Below, one piece after another: positions 18,037-28,108 of a stretch of DNA of 40,199 nt. The notes under the pieces are model-generated. The model worked only from the letters and a program-made list of their open reading frames with translations, was not told where the DNA came from and made no database searches. Position 1 is the first letter of the stretch. Each line of letters starts with the position of its first letter. The position numbers and the translations under genes are program-made. This DNA comes from Acidobacteriota bacterium (GTDB lineage: Bacteria; Acidobacteriota; Terriglobia; Bryobacterales; Bryobacteraceae), in the NCBI GenBank assembly GCA_018268835.1, contig JAFDVU010000047.1:1-40199 (forward strand), given 5' to 3'.

Positions 18037-18059
18037 GCGGGCATCACCATCCTGCCCGC
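18037..18059 (+). terminator. GC-rich hairpin just after the Hsp70-DUF3731 stop
   Basis: GCGGGCA and TGCCCGC form a 7-bp stem around a 9-base loop, starting 8 bases after the stop. There is no T run, so it may slow or protect the 3' end rather than be a full intrinsic terminator. Confidence 0.35.
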
Positions 18060-18206
18060 GTGGAACTCGAACGGAATAGCCCGGTTACGCGTGGGGAAAA
18101 GCGAAACCGGCTCGCACAGAGCCGATCAGGCCTATATTGGTGGTAGCTGGTACCGGATTTCCGGGTACTGAAGTCCGGTCCGGCACAAAGGGCATGGGAG
18201 GCGATT

Positions 18207-19337
18207 ATGAAGGCAAGTTCTCTCGTCCCGGTTCTGCTTCTGACGTTGGCGGCTGGATCCTTCGGCGCGCAACGGCAGGAGGTCGTGATCAACACCGCGA
18301 CGCCCGCGGGACGGTTGCTCCAGCAGGTCGGCGAAGAGTCCGACGACTCGAAGAAGGTGGCGTTGATGGAGCAGTTCCTGGCGCAATTCCCCAAGCATGA
18401 GGGCACCGCCTGGGTCTACTCCCAGATGCTGGCCAGTTGCACGCAACTCGGCCAGTACGACAAGGCGCTGGCGGCAGCGGACACTCTGCTGACGGCGTAT
18501 CCCTCGGATATGGAGACCGCCTACGCGGCCCTGAAAGCGGTTGAGGCCAGGAAGGATGCCGATACAGCGCGACTGTGGGTAGTGCGGACCTCCGACCTGG
18601 CGCGAAAGACGGCCCAGGAGCCGAAGGGCGGGGAGGAAGACGAAGCTGCGTTCAAACGGCGCATCGAATATGCCCGGCGTGTGGACGCCTATGCGGAGTA
18701 CGTGTTGTTCCAGACGGCGGTGCAGACTCCGCAGGCGGCAAAGAAGGTGGAATTGCTGAAGATGCTCGAGGCCAGGGCGCCGGAAAGTACATACCTGTCG
18801 CAGGCATCCGGAGTCTATTTCCAAGCCCTGACCCAAAGCGGCGACCTGCCTGCCGCGGTGATCCTGGCCGAAAAACTCATTGCCAAGGGCCAGGCTAACG
18901 AGGAAATGCTGGCCACTACCGCCGAACTCACTCTGCGGCAGAACCGCGAGCCTCAGAAGGTGCTGGACTACTCCGCGAAGTTGCTCGCGCTGGTCAGTAC
19001 CCGGCAGAAACCGGACAGCGTGAGCGACGCCGACTGGCAGAAGTGGAAAGACCATTACACCGGATTGGGACAGTGGATGACCGGCGTAGTCTACTGCGTG
19101 CAAGGCAAGTTCGGCGATTCCGACAAGGTGCTTAGAGACGCCTTGCCCCTGCTCGAGGGCAGGGACGAATACAAAGCGGCTGCTCTCTACAATCTCGGGG
19201 TCGCCAACTCCCGCCTCAAGAATGTGGCGGAGGCGGGCAGGTACTACGAGCAGTGCGCCGCCATCGCCGGCCCTTACAAGGCCATGTGCACAGACCATCT
19301 CAAGTCGATCCGGTTGGGTTATCGGATCGTCAAATGA
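18207..19337 (+). CDS. Secreted helical-repeat (TPR-like) protein
   Basis: This 376-residue protein has a signal peptide (MKASSLVPVLLLTLAAGSFGA). The mature part is mostly helical pairs with TPR-like spacing, for example AWVYSQMLASCTQLGQYDKALAAADTLLTAYP (about 61-93) and AALYNLGVANSRLKNVAEAGRYYEQCAAI (about 329-357). TPR repeats mediate protein-protein contacts and the protein is predicted to be periplasmic. No enzyme motif is visible. GGGAGG lies 6 bases before the ATG. The 177-base upstream gap contains TATATT at 18133-18138 and several small inverted repeats but no clear -35. It converges on the next gene with only 11 bp between stops. Confidence 0.75.
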   Translation: MKASSLVPVLLLTLAAGSFGAQRQEVVINTATPAGRLLQQVGEESDDSKKVALMEQFLAQFPKHEGTAWVYSQMLASCTQLGQYDKALAAADTLLTAYPSDMETAYAALKAVEARKDADTARLWVVRTSDLARKTAQEPKGGEEDEAAFKRRIEYARRVDAYAEYVLFQTAVQTPQAAKKVELLKMLEARAPESTYLSQASGVYFQALTQSGDLPAAVILAEKLIAKGQANEEMLATTAELTLRQNREPQKVLDYSAKLLALVSTRQKPDSVSDADWQKWKDHYTGLGQWMTGVVYCVQGKFGDSDKVLRDALPLLEGRDEYKAAALYNLGVANSRLKNVAEAGRYYEQCAAIAGPYKAMCTDHLKSIRLGYRIVK

Positions 19338-19348
19338 GCAAGTGAGGC

Positions 19349-19945
19349 TCAGTAGCTCCAGGACTCGAACCTGACCTGCCTCTTGTCCTCGAAGTCGGTC
19401 AGCCAGACGCGGCCGCGACGGAGCTCCAGAAACGGTCCCTGCGGGCCGCGCCGCACGGTGGCGTTCCAGACCTTCATCTGCGCACCCAGGGACCAGAACG
19501 TGTGGCCCTTGAGCAGGGTGAACTGGCTGCTCCATGGCCGGGCTTCGTAGGGCGTGTCCTTGCCAAGCTCAACCCTGACCAGCAGGGGAAATGGGCATCG
19601 GTCCACCGCCTCGAGCGCGGAGAAATCGATTTCGTTGGGTATCGCGGCACGGAAGCCGGCCGGCAGATAGATGATTGTCCACCGGCCTGGTTCGAAGCCG
19701 CGGATCGTAAACTGGCCCTGCTGGTCCGTGGTCGCGGTTGGCACATTGGCCAGGATCCTGATTCTGGCCAGATCTTCGCGCGCTTCGCACAGGATGAGCC
19801 GCGCTCCGGCCATCGGTTTCCCGCTTCTGCCGAGGAACACCCCGCTGGCGCTGGTGGCCGGATTCGATGGTGGTTTCGGCTGCTGGCCCGCGAAGCACAA
19901 CGCTACGGTTACAAGGATCAGGGGATGCAGCCACTTGGCCCTCAT
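19349..19945 (-). CDS. Secreted carboxypeptidase-regulatory-like domain protein
   Basis: This 198-residue protein has a signal peptide (MRAKWLHPLILVTVALCFAGQ) followed by a Pro/Ser linker. A beta-sandwich of the carboxypeptidase-regulatory-like type covers about 33-100: ASGVFLGRSGKPMAGARLILC, then TTDQQGQFTIRGFEPGRWTIIYLPAG. Such domains in Acidobacteriota are usually fused to TonB-dependent receptors or occur in secreted binding proteins. Here it stands alone with a C-terminal beta region of unknown type. No catalytic residues are evident. Cys17 lies within LCFAGQ and does not form a good lipobox. A possible promoter lies about 120 bp upstream. Confidence 0.65.
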   Translation of the reverse strand: MRAKWLHPLILVTVALCFAGQQPKPPSNPATSASGVFLGRSGKPMAGARLILCEAREDLARIRILANVPTATTDQQGQFTIRGFEPGRWTIIYLPAGFRAAIPNEIDFSALEAVDRCPFPLLVRVELGKDTPYEARPWSSQFTLLKGHTFWSLGAQMKVWNATVRRGPQGPFLELRRGRVWLTDFEDKRQVRFESWSY

Positions 19946-20061
19946 ACGTCCTCCTTCCCTCGCCGGAGCGTGGATGAGGTCGCGCGGTGCCCAAGCGGCG
20001 ATGCCACGGCTTCGGCGAAACGGCGCAGGCCGGGACGCCGCTTCGCTTCCCGGCCATCCTC

Positions 20062-20090
20062 ACTATACGCCCAAAAATAACGCCCGGCCA
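20062..20090 (-). promoter_or_regulatory. Candidate promoter for the regulatory-like domain protein
   Basis: On the minus strand TGGCCG (20085-20090) and TATAGT (20062-20067) are separated by 17 bp. The -10 box is good and the -35 is weak. It would leave a leader of about 110 nt. The whole 19946-20128 gap contains no gene I can support. Confidence 0.35.
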
Positions 20091-20128
20091 GCACTGCGCT
20101 CGGACGTGCGCGAACACGGTGCGGGCGC

Positions 20129-21670
20129 TCAGACTCCAAGCCACGCTACGCCGAGTTTGCTCGCAGCGTACGCGGACTCGCGGGTGTAATCGCCGTAGCA
20201 GGTCATCCAGTGGAAGCCCCGCATCTCCGCGACGAGTTTGCGGGTGTCGCCCTGGAGCGCGATATCGACCTGGCTGCGGCAGATGGGGAGGAACGGGCTG
20301 CCAACGACCTTTCCGGCGGCGCCCACCCATCGCCTGCCGGAGAAGTCCGGCACGATGCTGGTGAGGGTCTGGTCCTTGCGAAACTCGACCTTCGGCGCGG
20401 CGCCGTAATCGGATTCGAAGTGCGTGAGGATGCGGGCGTCGTGGACCTCCGCCCCGTCCAGTTTGCGCGGCGCGGTGCAATGCGCGCAGGTCGTGATGCC
20501 GTCGTGCGGGTACGTGGGATCGTTGAGGAAGACCGGCTTGCCGGAGACGTAGTGGAGCAGCACCCCGGAGGGGATCACCACGAAATCCGATTCGCAGAAG
20601 GCCATGTAGCCTTCGTCGTTGAGCAGACTCAGCGGCAGGCAGGCCGTGGTTTCGGAGACGCGCATGATGGTGCCCATGCACTGATTGATGGTGAAGGCAT
20701 CGGTGTGGAACTCGTCGAGCAGGCCGCGAAAGACCTCGGTGAGCAGGAAGCAGCGGTCCACGAATTCGCGGGAGGTCTCGAGCGTGGTGCCCTTCAGAGC
20801 GAGATAGCGGCCGGCTTCCGCGCGGCAGCGCCGCACCAGCGCGTCGTCGGAGCGCGCCTGCACGAGCCGCTTGCCGAGTTCGGCGTAAGATACCTCCTGG
20901 ATATCGAAATTCCAGATCTCGCGCGCCTTGGCGGGGGCGTCCTTTCCGCCGGCGCCCCACCCGGAAGCGCCGCCCAATGCGACGATGCGCTTGCCGGCGG
21001 CGTTCTTCAGGCCGTAGAGGCCGCGCAGCCGCCAGAGCACCTCGGCATGGCTATCTACAACGATGTCATCCGGTGAGAGCCCGGGATACGGGTCGTCCAC
21101 GGTTTTGCGCAGGTAGCGTGGGTGGGCGATTTCGTACCACAGGTAGGCCGGACCGGAGCGGTGACGGAGGAAGATCAGATTCTGGCGCGACGGTGAGGTC
21201 AGCGCTTCGAGCGCGGTCACGCCGCCGCCGGCCGCGTAGACCAACGTGACATCGTGGCGGCCACGGGCTATCGCCGCGGCTTCGTCCACCGTCTTGACCG
21301 AAGCGAGAGGCAGGATCTCCAGCGGAAACTCCGCGTCCTTGCGCATCTCGGCCAATTCGGACTGGATGCGGCTGTGCTCGTCGCCGGCCTGCTGCTCCGT
21401 CTGGATGCCACCCCACTCTCGCCAACTGGTAGCCGGACGGCGCTCCGGGGTGGAGTAGAGCAGCGCTGGTTGCACCTGGAGCGTCTTGCGGACCGGTGAC
21501 TGATGGACCGGATCCCGGGACTGCGCGGCGGCGCGCGGTGAGAAAGCCAGGACGGCGGCGGCGCCCAACCCGGCGACGAAATCGCGGCGGCCCAATCCGC
21601 CGGCAGCGCAGCTTCCGCAATGCGGTGCGGCGCAGCAGGGGAAGGACCCGGACTTGTGATTTGCGCTCAT
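20129..21670 (-). CDS. Tat-exported L-fucose/arabinose-isomerase-like protein
   Basis: This 513-residue protein has a cysteine cluster (CCAAPHCGSC, 12-21) before a Tat leader GRRDFVAGLGAAAVLAFSPRAAA (27-49). Its C-terminal half matches the COG2407 (L-fucose isomerase-related) pattern: TINQCMGTIM (328-336), ACLPLSLLNDEGYMAFCESD (343-362) with the putative metal ligand Glu360, NDP (383-385), AHCTAP (396-401) and HWMTCYGDY (487-495). The N-terminal half is less conserved. Classical isomerases of this fold are cytosolic and use Mn2+, so an exported form suggests another sugar-related reaction or binding role. It lies 12 bp after its paralogue, with GAGGAG 6 bases before the ATG. Activity is not established. 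Confidence 0.7.
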   Translation of the reverse strand: MSANHKSGSFPCCAAPHCGSCAAGGLGRRDFVAGLGAAAVLAFSPRAAAQSRDPVHQSPVRKTLQVQPALLYSTPERRPATSWREWGGIQTEQQAGDEHSRIQSELAEMRKDAEFPLEILPLASVKTVDEAAAIARGRHDVTLVYAAGGGVTALEALTSPSRQNLIFLRHRSGPAYLWYEIAHPRYLRKTVDDPYPGLSPDDIVVDSHAEVLWRLRGLYGLKNAAGKRIVALGGASGWGAGGKDAPAKAREIWNFDIQEVSYAELGKRLVQARSDDALVRRCRAEAGRYLALKGTTLETSREFVDRCFLLTEVFRGLLDEFHTDAFTINQCMGTIMRVSETTACLPLSLLNDEGYMAFCESDFVVIPSGVLLHYVSGKPVFLNDPTYPHDGITTCAHCTAPRKLDGAEVHDARILTHFESDYGAAPKVEFRKDQTLTSIVPDFSGRRWVGAAGKVVGSPFLPICRSQVDIALQGDTRKLVAEMRGFHWMTCYGDYTRESAYAASKLGVAWLGV

Positions 21671-21682
21671 GGTATCTCCTCT

Positions 21683-23101
21683 TCAGCCTTCCTCAACGAC
21701 CTTGAACCCCAACAGTGCGCTCAACGTGCGTACGCGGTTTCTGTAGTCGCCGTACACGGTGACGCGATGCCAACCCAGCGACCATCCTTCGAGCATCTTC
21801 TGCGGGTCCGCGATCTGGGCGGCCAGTTTGGTGCGGCATGCCTTGTCGTCGTCGATGTTGGCCACGGTCTTGGCCGTGTGCATCACGACGGTCTTCTGCG
21901 ACGGAACGAACTTGAGCGACGTGACCACGTGGCCGACCGGCATGAGCGAGCGAATGGACGCGCCCTTGCGGTCTTCGGAGTGGTCACGAATGTGGAACGG
22001 ATTGGCCGGTCCGCGCGGACCAAACACGCGCGTGGGCGCGACGCAATGGGCATACACGACCTGGTTCTTCGCGGTGTCGATGACAGGATCGGAGATGTAT
22101 CCGGGCCGGCCGGTTGCGTACGTCATCGCCAGCATGGTGACAGCGGATTGAAGGTCGGCTTCGCAGGCGCCCACGGCGCCGTCGTTATTGAGTTGGAAGA
22201 AGCCGAGGCAAGGGTACGCGGGCATCTTGCCGCCGTAGAACAGCGTGAGGCAATCGATGGCGATGCCCTGCGCTCCGCGCTCAGCCAGCAGGTTGCGCAT
22301 GGCCACGTACATGCGCCCGGACTTGCCGATCTCCTCTTCGGACGGCTCGACGACCCGATCCGCCGCGCGGATCCACGCCGCGGCCGACTTCCGCGATTCG
22401 GCCCCATCGGCGCGCTCGTAAGCGGCGCTGAGTTCGGCGGCCGGCACTACCTGTACTTTTGTCCCGAAGGTCTCTTCGATGGCCTTCGCCTCTGCCGGCG
22501 CGCGCTCGACCACATCGAGAAGGATCGACGAACGGAGCCGGCGCAGGTGGTCGAACGCGCGGGCCGCCTGGGCCACATCGTCGAAGTCGGAGGAGGAGAC
22601 CAGGGCCACGCGCGGGCCGCGCATCGTGCCGATGCCTCCGCCGTAGAGATCGTTGACGACGACCACCGGGCGTCCGGAGGCGGGCAGCGCGCCGATCGGC
22701 GACGCGGGCAGCCCGAGCAGATAGAGGAGGTAGCCATCTACCTCGCTATCGGCGGCCAGAATCCGGGCGACGTCGTCGGCCGTGCGAGGAACGGACGGCA
22801 CGAGGAACTCGATGTTCGGACAGGCGCTGCCGAGACGCGCTGCGAGTTCTTGCTTGCGGCCTTCAAAATCGTAGCCGACATTGGGCCATCCCTGGACTCC
22901 GGGAGCCGGGTGCGAAAAGACCAGCCGCACCCTGGCCTTCTCGGCCCGCGCGGCGGCGGGCTGGGGAGCCGAGCGGAGTGGGCCGGCGCACAAGCCGGCA
23001 CACAATGCGCAGGCGGACGAGGAACAGGTGGAGAGGAAACGGCGGCGGGTCGTGCCGGCGGCGGGTTGCGGCGGGCCGATTCGAGAAACGAGGGCGCTCA
23101 C
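21683..23101 (-). CDS. Exported isomerase-fold paralogue, first gene of operon
   Basis: This 472-residue protein has a twin-arginine stretch TTRRRFLST followed by a cysteine-rich hydrophobic segment (CSSSACALCAGLCAG, 26-40). The remainder parallels the downstream gene: AIDCLTLFYGG (281-291), PCLGFFQLNNDGAVGACEAD (297-316) with Glu314 and Asp316, SDP (337-339), AHCVAP (351-356) and HRVTVYGDY (445-453). These shared C-E-x-D, D, HCxAP and YGDY motifs are those of COG2407 isomerase-like proteins. GTG at 23101 is chosen because GGAGGT sits 5 bases upstream. The long frame beyond it is non-coding. Two palindromes overlap its promoter and ribosome binding site (separate entry), so expression is likely repressed by a dimeric regulator not encoded nearby. 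Confidence 0.7.
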   Translation of the reverse strand: MSALVSRIGPPQPAAGTTRRRFLSTCSSSACALCAGLCAGPLRSAPQPAAARAEKARVRLVFSHPAPGVQGWPNVGYDFEGRKQELAARLGSACPNIEFLVPSVPRTADDVARILAADSEVDGYLLYLLGLPASPIGALPASGRPVVVVNDLYGGGIGTMRGPRVALVSSSDFDDVAQAARAFDHLRRLRSSILLDVVERAPAEAKAIEETFGTKVQVVPAAELSAAYERADGAESRKSAAAWIRAADRVVEPSEEEIGKSGRMYVAMRNLLAERGAQGIAIDCLTLFYGGKMPAYPCLGFFQLNNDGAVGACEADLQSAVTMLAMTYATGRPGYISDPVIDTAKNQVVYAHCVAPTRVFGPRGPANPFHIRDHSEDRKGASIRSLMPVGHVVTSLKFVPSQKTVVMHTAKTVANIDDDKACRTKLAAQIADPQKMLEGWSLGWHRVTVYGDYRNRVRTLSALLGFKVVEEG

Positions 23102-23109
23102 GATGCACC

Positions 23110-23141
23110 TCCGATATCGGATAGAGATGTCCGATATCGGA
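23110..23141. promoter_or_regulatory. Two 12-bp palindromic operators, 20 bp apart
   Basis: TCCGATATCGGA occurs exactly at 23110-23121 and 23130-23141. Each copy is a perfect palindrome and the centres are 20 bp apart, placing them on the same DNA face. On the minus strand the distal copy starts at the end of the -10 box and covers the predicted transcription start. The proximal copy runs into the GGAGG ribosome binding site of the GTG-start gene. This is the layout of a strong repressor site. The cognate regulator is not known. Confidence 0.8.
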
Positions 23142-23169
23142 TGATACACGCCTGCCTGATGGATGTCGA
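23141..23169 (-). promoter_or_regulatory. Promoter of the isomerase-like pair
   Basis: On the minus strand TCGACA (23164-23169, five of six consensus bases), a 17-bp spacer and TATCAT (23141-23146, four of six) form a good sigma70-type promoter. Transcription would begin near 23134, about 33 nt before the GTG and inside the distal palindrome. Confidence 0.6.
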
Positions 23170-23184
23170 GCGACGGGGGCAGCC

Positions 23185-25626
23185 TTATTCTTCGCGGAGA
23201 GCCACGATCGGGTCGATCCCGGTGGCGCGCCGCGCCGGAACGTAGGTCGCGAGCATGGTGATTGCGGCGAGTGCCAGCGCAACGGCCAGGTATGTCAGCG
23301 GGTCGCGCGCGCCGATTCCGAAGAGCAGCCCGGCCATCAGCCGCGTGAGCGCGAATGCGCCGGCGAGTCCCAGCGCGATGCCGAGCGCGGCCAGTTCCAT
23401 CCCCTGGCGCAACACCATCCCGAGGATGTTCCCACGCTGCGCGCCCAGCGCCATGCGGACGCCGATATCGCGCGCGCTCTGCGCCACCAGGTAGGACATG
23501 ACGCCGTATACCCCGATGGCCGCGAGAATCATCGCGAAGAGGGCGAACGCGCCCAGCATCGCGGTAGAGAATCGCTCGCGCGCGAGCGAGCCGTAGAGGC
23601 GATCGCGCATGGTGCGGACCTCGTAGACCGCCGCCGTGGGATCGGCCGAGTGAATCTCGCCGGCGATCGCCGAGGCCAGGGAAGCCGGGTCGGAAGCCGT
23701 CCGCGCCACCAGGTACATCCCGCCGCCGGGCGCCTGCCGATGCGGGAAGTAGACCGCGATCTTGCCCTCGTCGTCGAGGCCGTACTGCTTGACCGTTCCC
23801 ACGATGCCGACGATGGTGATGGGCTTCTTCACATCGAACCACACGTGCTTGCCAACGGGGTTATCGTGCGGCCAGAAGCGGCGCGCGAAGCGGTCGTCTA
23901 CGATCGCGACCTGCATCCCGCCGGGGGTATCGTGATCCGAAAAGTAGCGTCCGCCGCGCAGCGGAATCTCCATGGTGCGGAAGTAATCGGGGGAAGCGAC
24001 GCGGAGATCGACCTGCAATTCCTGTCCCGGTTGCGGCGTGTAGCCTTCCACGTCGATGCCGCCCCATCCCACGGCTCCGGTCAGCGGCAGGGTGGAGACA
24101 ATCCCCTGGCTGATGACGCCGGGCAGGTGCGCGATGCGGTCGCCCACTACGCTGTAAAAGCGGGCCGCGGCCTGCTCCTCGCGATACTTCGGTCCGGTGG
24201 CGGAGACACGCATGGAGAGGATGCGATCGGTGGCGAAGCCGGGCGGCACGCTCTGGATGCGTGCGTAGCTGCGGATCAGCAGTCCGGCGCCGATCAGCAG
24301 CATGAGGGACAGCGCGAGTTCGGAGACGACGAGCAATCCGCGCGAAGGCCGGCGCGCGAGGCGGAAGGCGCCGGCCGCCTGGCCGCTGCGCCCGCCATAT
24401 TTGAGCGACGTGTTCAGATCCACCCGGATGGTGCGCCACGCGGGTATCACGCCGAACAGCAGGCCGGTGATCAGCGAGACCGCGAACGTGAACGCGAGCA
24501 CGCCGCCGTCGATCGAGATATCGCCGAGCCGCGGGATATTGCCGGGATGGATGGAGCGCATCGCCCGGATGCTCCATTCGGCGAGCACCAGGCCTGCGGC
24601 GCCGCCCATCAGCGCCAGCAGCAGGCTCTCGGTCATCAACTGCCGCACTACGCGCTGCCAGCGCGCGCCGAGCGCGGTGCGGATGGCAATCTCCTTTTGC
24701 CGGCCGGCGGCGCGAGTGAGCAGGATATTGGCGACATTGGCGCAGGCGCTGAGCAGCACCAGGATCACCGAGCCGAGCAGCACCAGCAGCGTGCGCCGCA
24801 CGTCGCCCACCACCTGCTCCTGCAGGCCGATCACGGTCATGCCGAAGGTGCGGTCGCGCTTGTCCTTCGTGCGGATGCGGGAGGCGATGGCGTCCACATC
24901 GGCCTGCGCCTGCGCGAGGGTGACGCCCGGCTTCAAGCGCGCCACCAGGTTGTAGTTTTCGTCGCCGCGCCTGCGCACCGCGTCGGCGCCGAGCGGCAGC
25001 GGCACGAAGAGGTCCATCTTATCCATAGGCCCTTCGGCCGGCATCACCTCCGAATCCAGCTTGAACTCGGGACGCAACACGCCGGCCACCACGAAGGGAT
25101 TGCCATTGAGCGTGATGCTTCCGCCCACGATGCCCGGATCGGAGTTGAACAGCCGCTGCCAGGACGCATGGCTGAGCACCGCGACCGGCGTCTTGCCGGG
25201 CACGTCGTCTTCCGGCAGCAGGATGCGGCCGAGCAACGGCCGCGCGCCCAACATGCGCAGCAGGTTCGAGGACGTGCGCATGCCGTCGATGCGGTACGCC
25301 TTATCGGCCGTGGTGAGGGTCCAACTGGTGAGGCGCGAGATGGAGATCTCTTCGAAGGAACGGTTCTCGGTCTTGAGGTCGATATATTGGCCGGGCGACG
25401 GCCAGTCGCGGAAGATGCCAATACCGGGCGAGTGCAACCAGATGGCCGCGAGGCGCTGCGGTTCCGGGTAGGGCAGGGGGCGCAGCAGCAGGGCATCGAC
25501 CACGCTGAAGACGGCGGTGTTGGCGCCGATCCCGATGGCCAGCGAGAGCACCATCACGAGGGTCAAGCCGGGGGCGCGCCGCAACATGCGGAAGGCATAG
25601 CGGAGGTCCTGCAGCCACGGGTGCAT
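23185..25626 (-). CDS. ADOP-type duplicated orphan permease (downstream copy)
   Basis: This 813-residue protein has two MacB_PCD-FtsX modules in tandem, the architecture of acidobacterial duplicated orphan permeases. It starts [20 protein letters not shown], the typical ADOP opening, followed by a membrane helix and [27 protein letters not shown]. The first FtsX region has [25 protein letters not shown] and the second has [25 protein letters not shown], ending [13 protein letters not shown]. No ATPase is fused or adjacent. Substrates of the family are unknown. The ATG at 25626 is chosen by homology. ATG at 25638 in frame is also possible and neither has a clear ribosome binding site. It lies 28 bp after a second ADOP gene. 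Confidence 0.92.
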   Translation of the reverse strand: MHPWLQDLRYAFRMLRRAPGLTLVMVLSLAIGIGANTAVFSVVDALLLRPLPYPEPQRLAAIWLHSPGIGIFRDWPSPGQYIDLKTENRSFEEISISRLTSWTLTTADKAYRIDGMRTSSNLLRMLGARPLLGRILLPEDDVPGKTPVAVLSHASWQRLFNSDPGIVGGSITLNGNPFVVAGVLRPEFKLDSEVMPAEGPMDKMDLFVPLPLGADAVRRRGDENYNLVARLKPGVTLAQAQADVDAIASRIRTKDKRDRTFGMTVIGLQEQVVGDVRRTLLVLLGSVILVLLSACANVANILLTRAAGRQKEIAIRTALGARWQRVVRQLMTESLLLALMGGAAGLVLAEWSIRAMRSIHPGNIPRLGDISIDGGVLAFTFAVSLITGLLFGVIPAWRTIRVDLNTSLKYGGRSGQAAGAFRLARRPSRGLLVVSELALSLMLLIGAGLLIRSYARIQSVPPGFATDRILSMRVSATGPKYREEQAAARFYSVVGDRIAHLPGVISQGIVSTLPLTGAVGWGGIDVEGYTPQPGQELQVDLRVASPDYFRTMEIPLRGGRYFSDHDTPGGMQVAIVDDRFARRFWPHDNPVGKHVWFDVKKPITIVGIVGTVKQYGLDDEGKIAVYFPHRQAPGGGMYLVARTASDPASLASAIAGEIHSADPTAAVYEVRTMRDRLYGSLARERFSTAMLGAFALFAMILAAIGVYGVMSYLVAQSARDIGVRMALGAQRGNILGMVLRQGMELAALGIALGLAGAFALTRLMAGLLFGIGARDPLTYLAVALALAAITMLATYVPARRATGIDPIVALREE

Positions 25627-25654
25627 GACGGTGAGCATTATATCGAAGGCACTG

Positions 25655-28093
25655 TCAGATGGTACGCAGCGCCTCCATGGGATCGACGCGGGTGGCACGC
25701 CGCGCCGGCAGGTACGCGGCAAGGAGCGCGACCGCGGCGAACAACAGCGGGCCGCCGAGGTACGTGAGCGGATCGAGCAGGCTCACCTGGTACAGCAGGC
25801 TCGCGATCAGGCGCGTGAGCGCGAACGACGCCGCCAGTCCGATTACGATGCCGGACGCGGCCGGCGTGAGTCCCTGTCGCAGCACCAGGCTCAGAATGTC
25901 GCCGGAGTCCGCGCCGAGCGCGATCCGGATGCCCATCTCCTGCGTGCGCTCGGCCACCGAATATCCCACCACTCCGTAGATGCCGATGAGCGCGAGCAGC
26001 AGCGCGGTGGCCGCGAGTCCGCCCAGCAGCCAGGTGGTGAAGTGCGGCTGCGCGGCGCCGGCATCGAGCAACTCCTGCATGGTCTGGATGTGGGTCACGG
26101 GCTGGTCCTTGTCGATGGCGTGAACGCGGCGCACCACCGCCGCGGCCAGAGTGTGCGGCCCGGTGGCGGTGCGCACCACCAGGTTGAGATTCAGCGAGGA
26201 GATCTGCGCCAGGGGCACGTACAACTCCGGCTGCACGTCCTGGGTGAGGCTCTGGTTGCGCACGTCGCCTAGCACCCCGACGATCTCGCTGGGCGCGGGC
26301 ATGCGGCCGACCAGCACATGGCGGCCGACGGGGTTCTGCCCGGGGAAGAAGCGGCGTGCTGTGGTCTGGTTGATCATCACCACGCGCGGCGAATCCGCGG
26401 TATCGTGTTCGCCGAACTCGCGCCCGCGCACCACCGGGATGCGCATGGCCGCACCGTAGCCATCGCTCACCTGCTGCAGGTTGAAGATCGGGCGCTGCGC
26501 CAGCGGCACGTCGGGCTGTCCTTCGGGGAGCGCGGGGGTAAAGCGCACGGGGTTCACCGGCAGCGCCGTGGTGATGGCCGCGGCCGCAACGCCGGGCACC
26601 GCGCGCGTCTCGCGCAGGAGTTCCGCGGCGAACGAACGCATCTGCGCCGGCGTGGAGTAGCGCGCCTGGGGCAGGCCCACCAGCATGGTGAGGAGATGGC
26701 GCTGGTCGAAGCCGGGGCTGGTGGTGCTCAGCCGGACGAAGTTGCGCACCAGCAGACCGGAGCAGATGAGCAGCACGGTGGAGAGCGCGACCTGCGAGAC
26801 CACCAGGATGCCGCGCATCGCGTGGTGGCGCTTGCCGCCGGTGGAGCCGCGGCCCTCCGAGCGCAGGACACTGTTGAGGTCGGGCCGCGAGACCTGCAGC
26901 GCGGGAATTAGTCCGAAGGCCAGGCCGGCGAGCAGCGAGATGGCGGCGGTGAACGTGAGCACGCCGGTATCGGTCGCGATCTCCGAAGCGCGGGGCAGCG
27001 TGGTGGCGGCGAGTTGGGCGAGCGCGCGGGTGCCCGCGGCGCCGAGGATCGCGCCGAGCACTCCGGCGAGTCCCGCGGCCAGCAGGCTTTCGACGAGCAG
27101 TTGGCGGATGAGCGCGCCGCGCGTGGCGCCGATCGCGCAGCGCACGGCGATCTCGCGGCGGCGTCCGATCGCGCGGGAGAGCAGCAGGCTGGCCACGTTG
27201 GCGCAGGCGATCAGGAGCACGAGCGAGACGGCGCCGAACAGCACCAGCACCGCGGTGCGCATGCCGGAGACGACTTCGTCGCGCAGATTGCCGGCGTGGA
27301 CCACCAGCGCAGGATCGGCGTCCGGCATCTTCGGGTTGTCGCGGCGCCACGCGGCGGCAAGCACATTCATCTCCGCCTGCGCGGCGGAAATCGCGACCCC
27401 GGGTTTGAGGCGCGCCACGTACCAGAGGTAGCCGACGCCGGATTGCACCATCTGCGGAGTGACGCCGTTCAATTCGTCGGGGTGCGTTGTGAAGACGTCG
27501 ATGCCGGGACCGAGCGGGACCGTGAACTCGAAGCCGGGCGGGGCGACCCCGACGATGGTGTAGTCGCGGGTATCGAGCGTGAGGGTGGCGCCGAGAACGG
27601 CGCGGCTGCGGCCGAAGCGGCGCCGCCAGAGCGAGTCGCTGATGATGGCGGTGGGTGCGCTGCCGGTGCGGTCCTCTTCGGGAAGAAATTCGCGGCCCAG
27701 AGGGATCGTCACCCCGAGGATGCGGAAGAAGTTCCAGGATACGCGCGCCGCGGCGAGTTGCTCGGGTTCGCCGCGGCCGGTGAGGTTGAACGTTTCGGAC
27801 GTCACCGCCGCGATGCCGTCGAAGGAGCGGTTGCGGTCGCGCACCTGCTGGAACCGCACCCACGTGAGCGGCCCCTGGTGGATGTTTTCCGCGGGACGCT
27901 CGGCATCCAGCAGCACCAGGCGGGCGGGATCGCGGTACGGCATCTGGCGCAGCAGCAGCGCATCGGCGACGCTGAAGATGGCGGTGTCGGCGCCGATGCC
28001 GGCGGCCAGGGTCAGAACGGCCAGCGCGGAGAATCCCGGGCTGCGCCGGAACATGCGCAGCGCGAAGCGAACGTCCTGTAAGACAGCGCCCAT
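25655..28093 (-). CDS. ADOP-type duplicated orphan permease (upstream copy)
   Basis: This 812-residue protein has the same tandem MacB_PCD-FtsX architecture: [20 protein letters not shown] at the N terminus, [26 protein letters not shown], then [27 protein letters not shown] in the first FtsX region and [22 protein letters not shown] in the second, ending [14 protein letters not shown]. It is a diverged paralogue of the next gene, probably by tandem duplication. It lies 15 bp after the glycosyltransferase stop, so it likely belongs to the same long transcript. As with other ADOPs the partner ATPase is not encoded nearby. Confidence 0.92.
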   Translation of the reverse strand: MGAVLQDVRFALRMFRRSPGFSALAVLTLAAGIGADTAIFSVADALLLRQMPYRDPARLVLLDAERPAENIHQGPLTWVRFQQVRDRNRSFDGIAAVTSETFNLTGRGEPEQLAAARVSWNFFRILGVTIPLGREFLPEEDRTGSAPTAIISDSLWRRRFGRSRAVLGATLTLDTRDYTIVGVAPPGFEFTVPLGPGIDVFTTHPDELNGVTPQMVQSGVGYLWYVARLKPGVAISAAQAEMNVLAAAWRRDNPKMPDADPALVVHAGNLRDEVVSGMRTAVLVLFGAVSLVLLIACANVASLLLSRAIGRRREIAVRCAIGATRGALIRQLLVESLLAAGLAGVLGAILGAAGTRALAQLAATTLPRASEIATDTGVLTFTAAISLLAGLAFGLIPALQVSRPDLNSVLRSEGRGSTGGKRHHAMRGILVVSQVALSTVLLICSGLLVRNFVRLSTTSPGFDQRHLLTMLVGLPQARYSTPAQMRSFAAELLRETRAVPGVAAAAITTALPVNPVRFTPALPEGQPDVPLAQRPIFNLQQVSDGYGAAMRIPVVRGREFGEHDTADSPRVVMINQTTARRFFPGQNPVGRHVLVGRMPAPSEIVGVLGDVRNQSLTQDVQPELYVPLAQISSLNLNLVVRTATGPHTLAAAVVRRVHAIDKDQPVTHIQTMQELLDAGAAQPHFTTWLLGGLAATALLLALIGIYGVVGYSVAERTQEMGIRIALGADSGDILSLVLRQGLTPAASGIVIGLAASFALTRLIASLLYQVSLLDPLTYLGGPLLFAAVALLAAYLPARRATRVDPMEALRTI

Positions 28094-28108
28094 TGCGGCG
28101 TTAGACGG

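Noticed and set aside
15225..18050. A 941-codon open frame antisense to the Hsp70-DUF3731 gene
   Set aside because: It is a shadow of a high-GC gene. The composition is Arg/Ala/Gly-rich with no recognisable domain, while the plus-strand frame has full Hsp70 motifs.
18108..18124. Hairpin CGGCTC-N5-GAGCCG in the gap before the TPR-like gene
   Set aside because: It has no T tail and no clear promoter relation. Six-base GC arms are expected by chance in this composition.
21683..23842. A 719-codon version of the isomerase-like gene starting at 23842
   Set aside because: The upstream part runs antisense-frame through the ADOP gene and is Arg-rich non-coding sequence. GTG at 23101 has a strong GGAGG site and a signal sequence directly after it.
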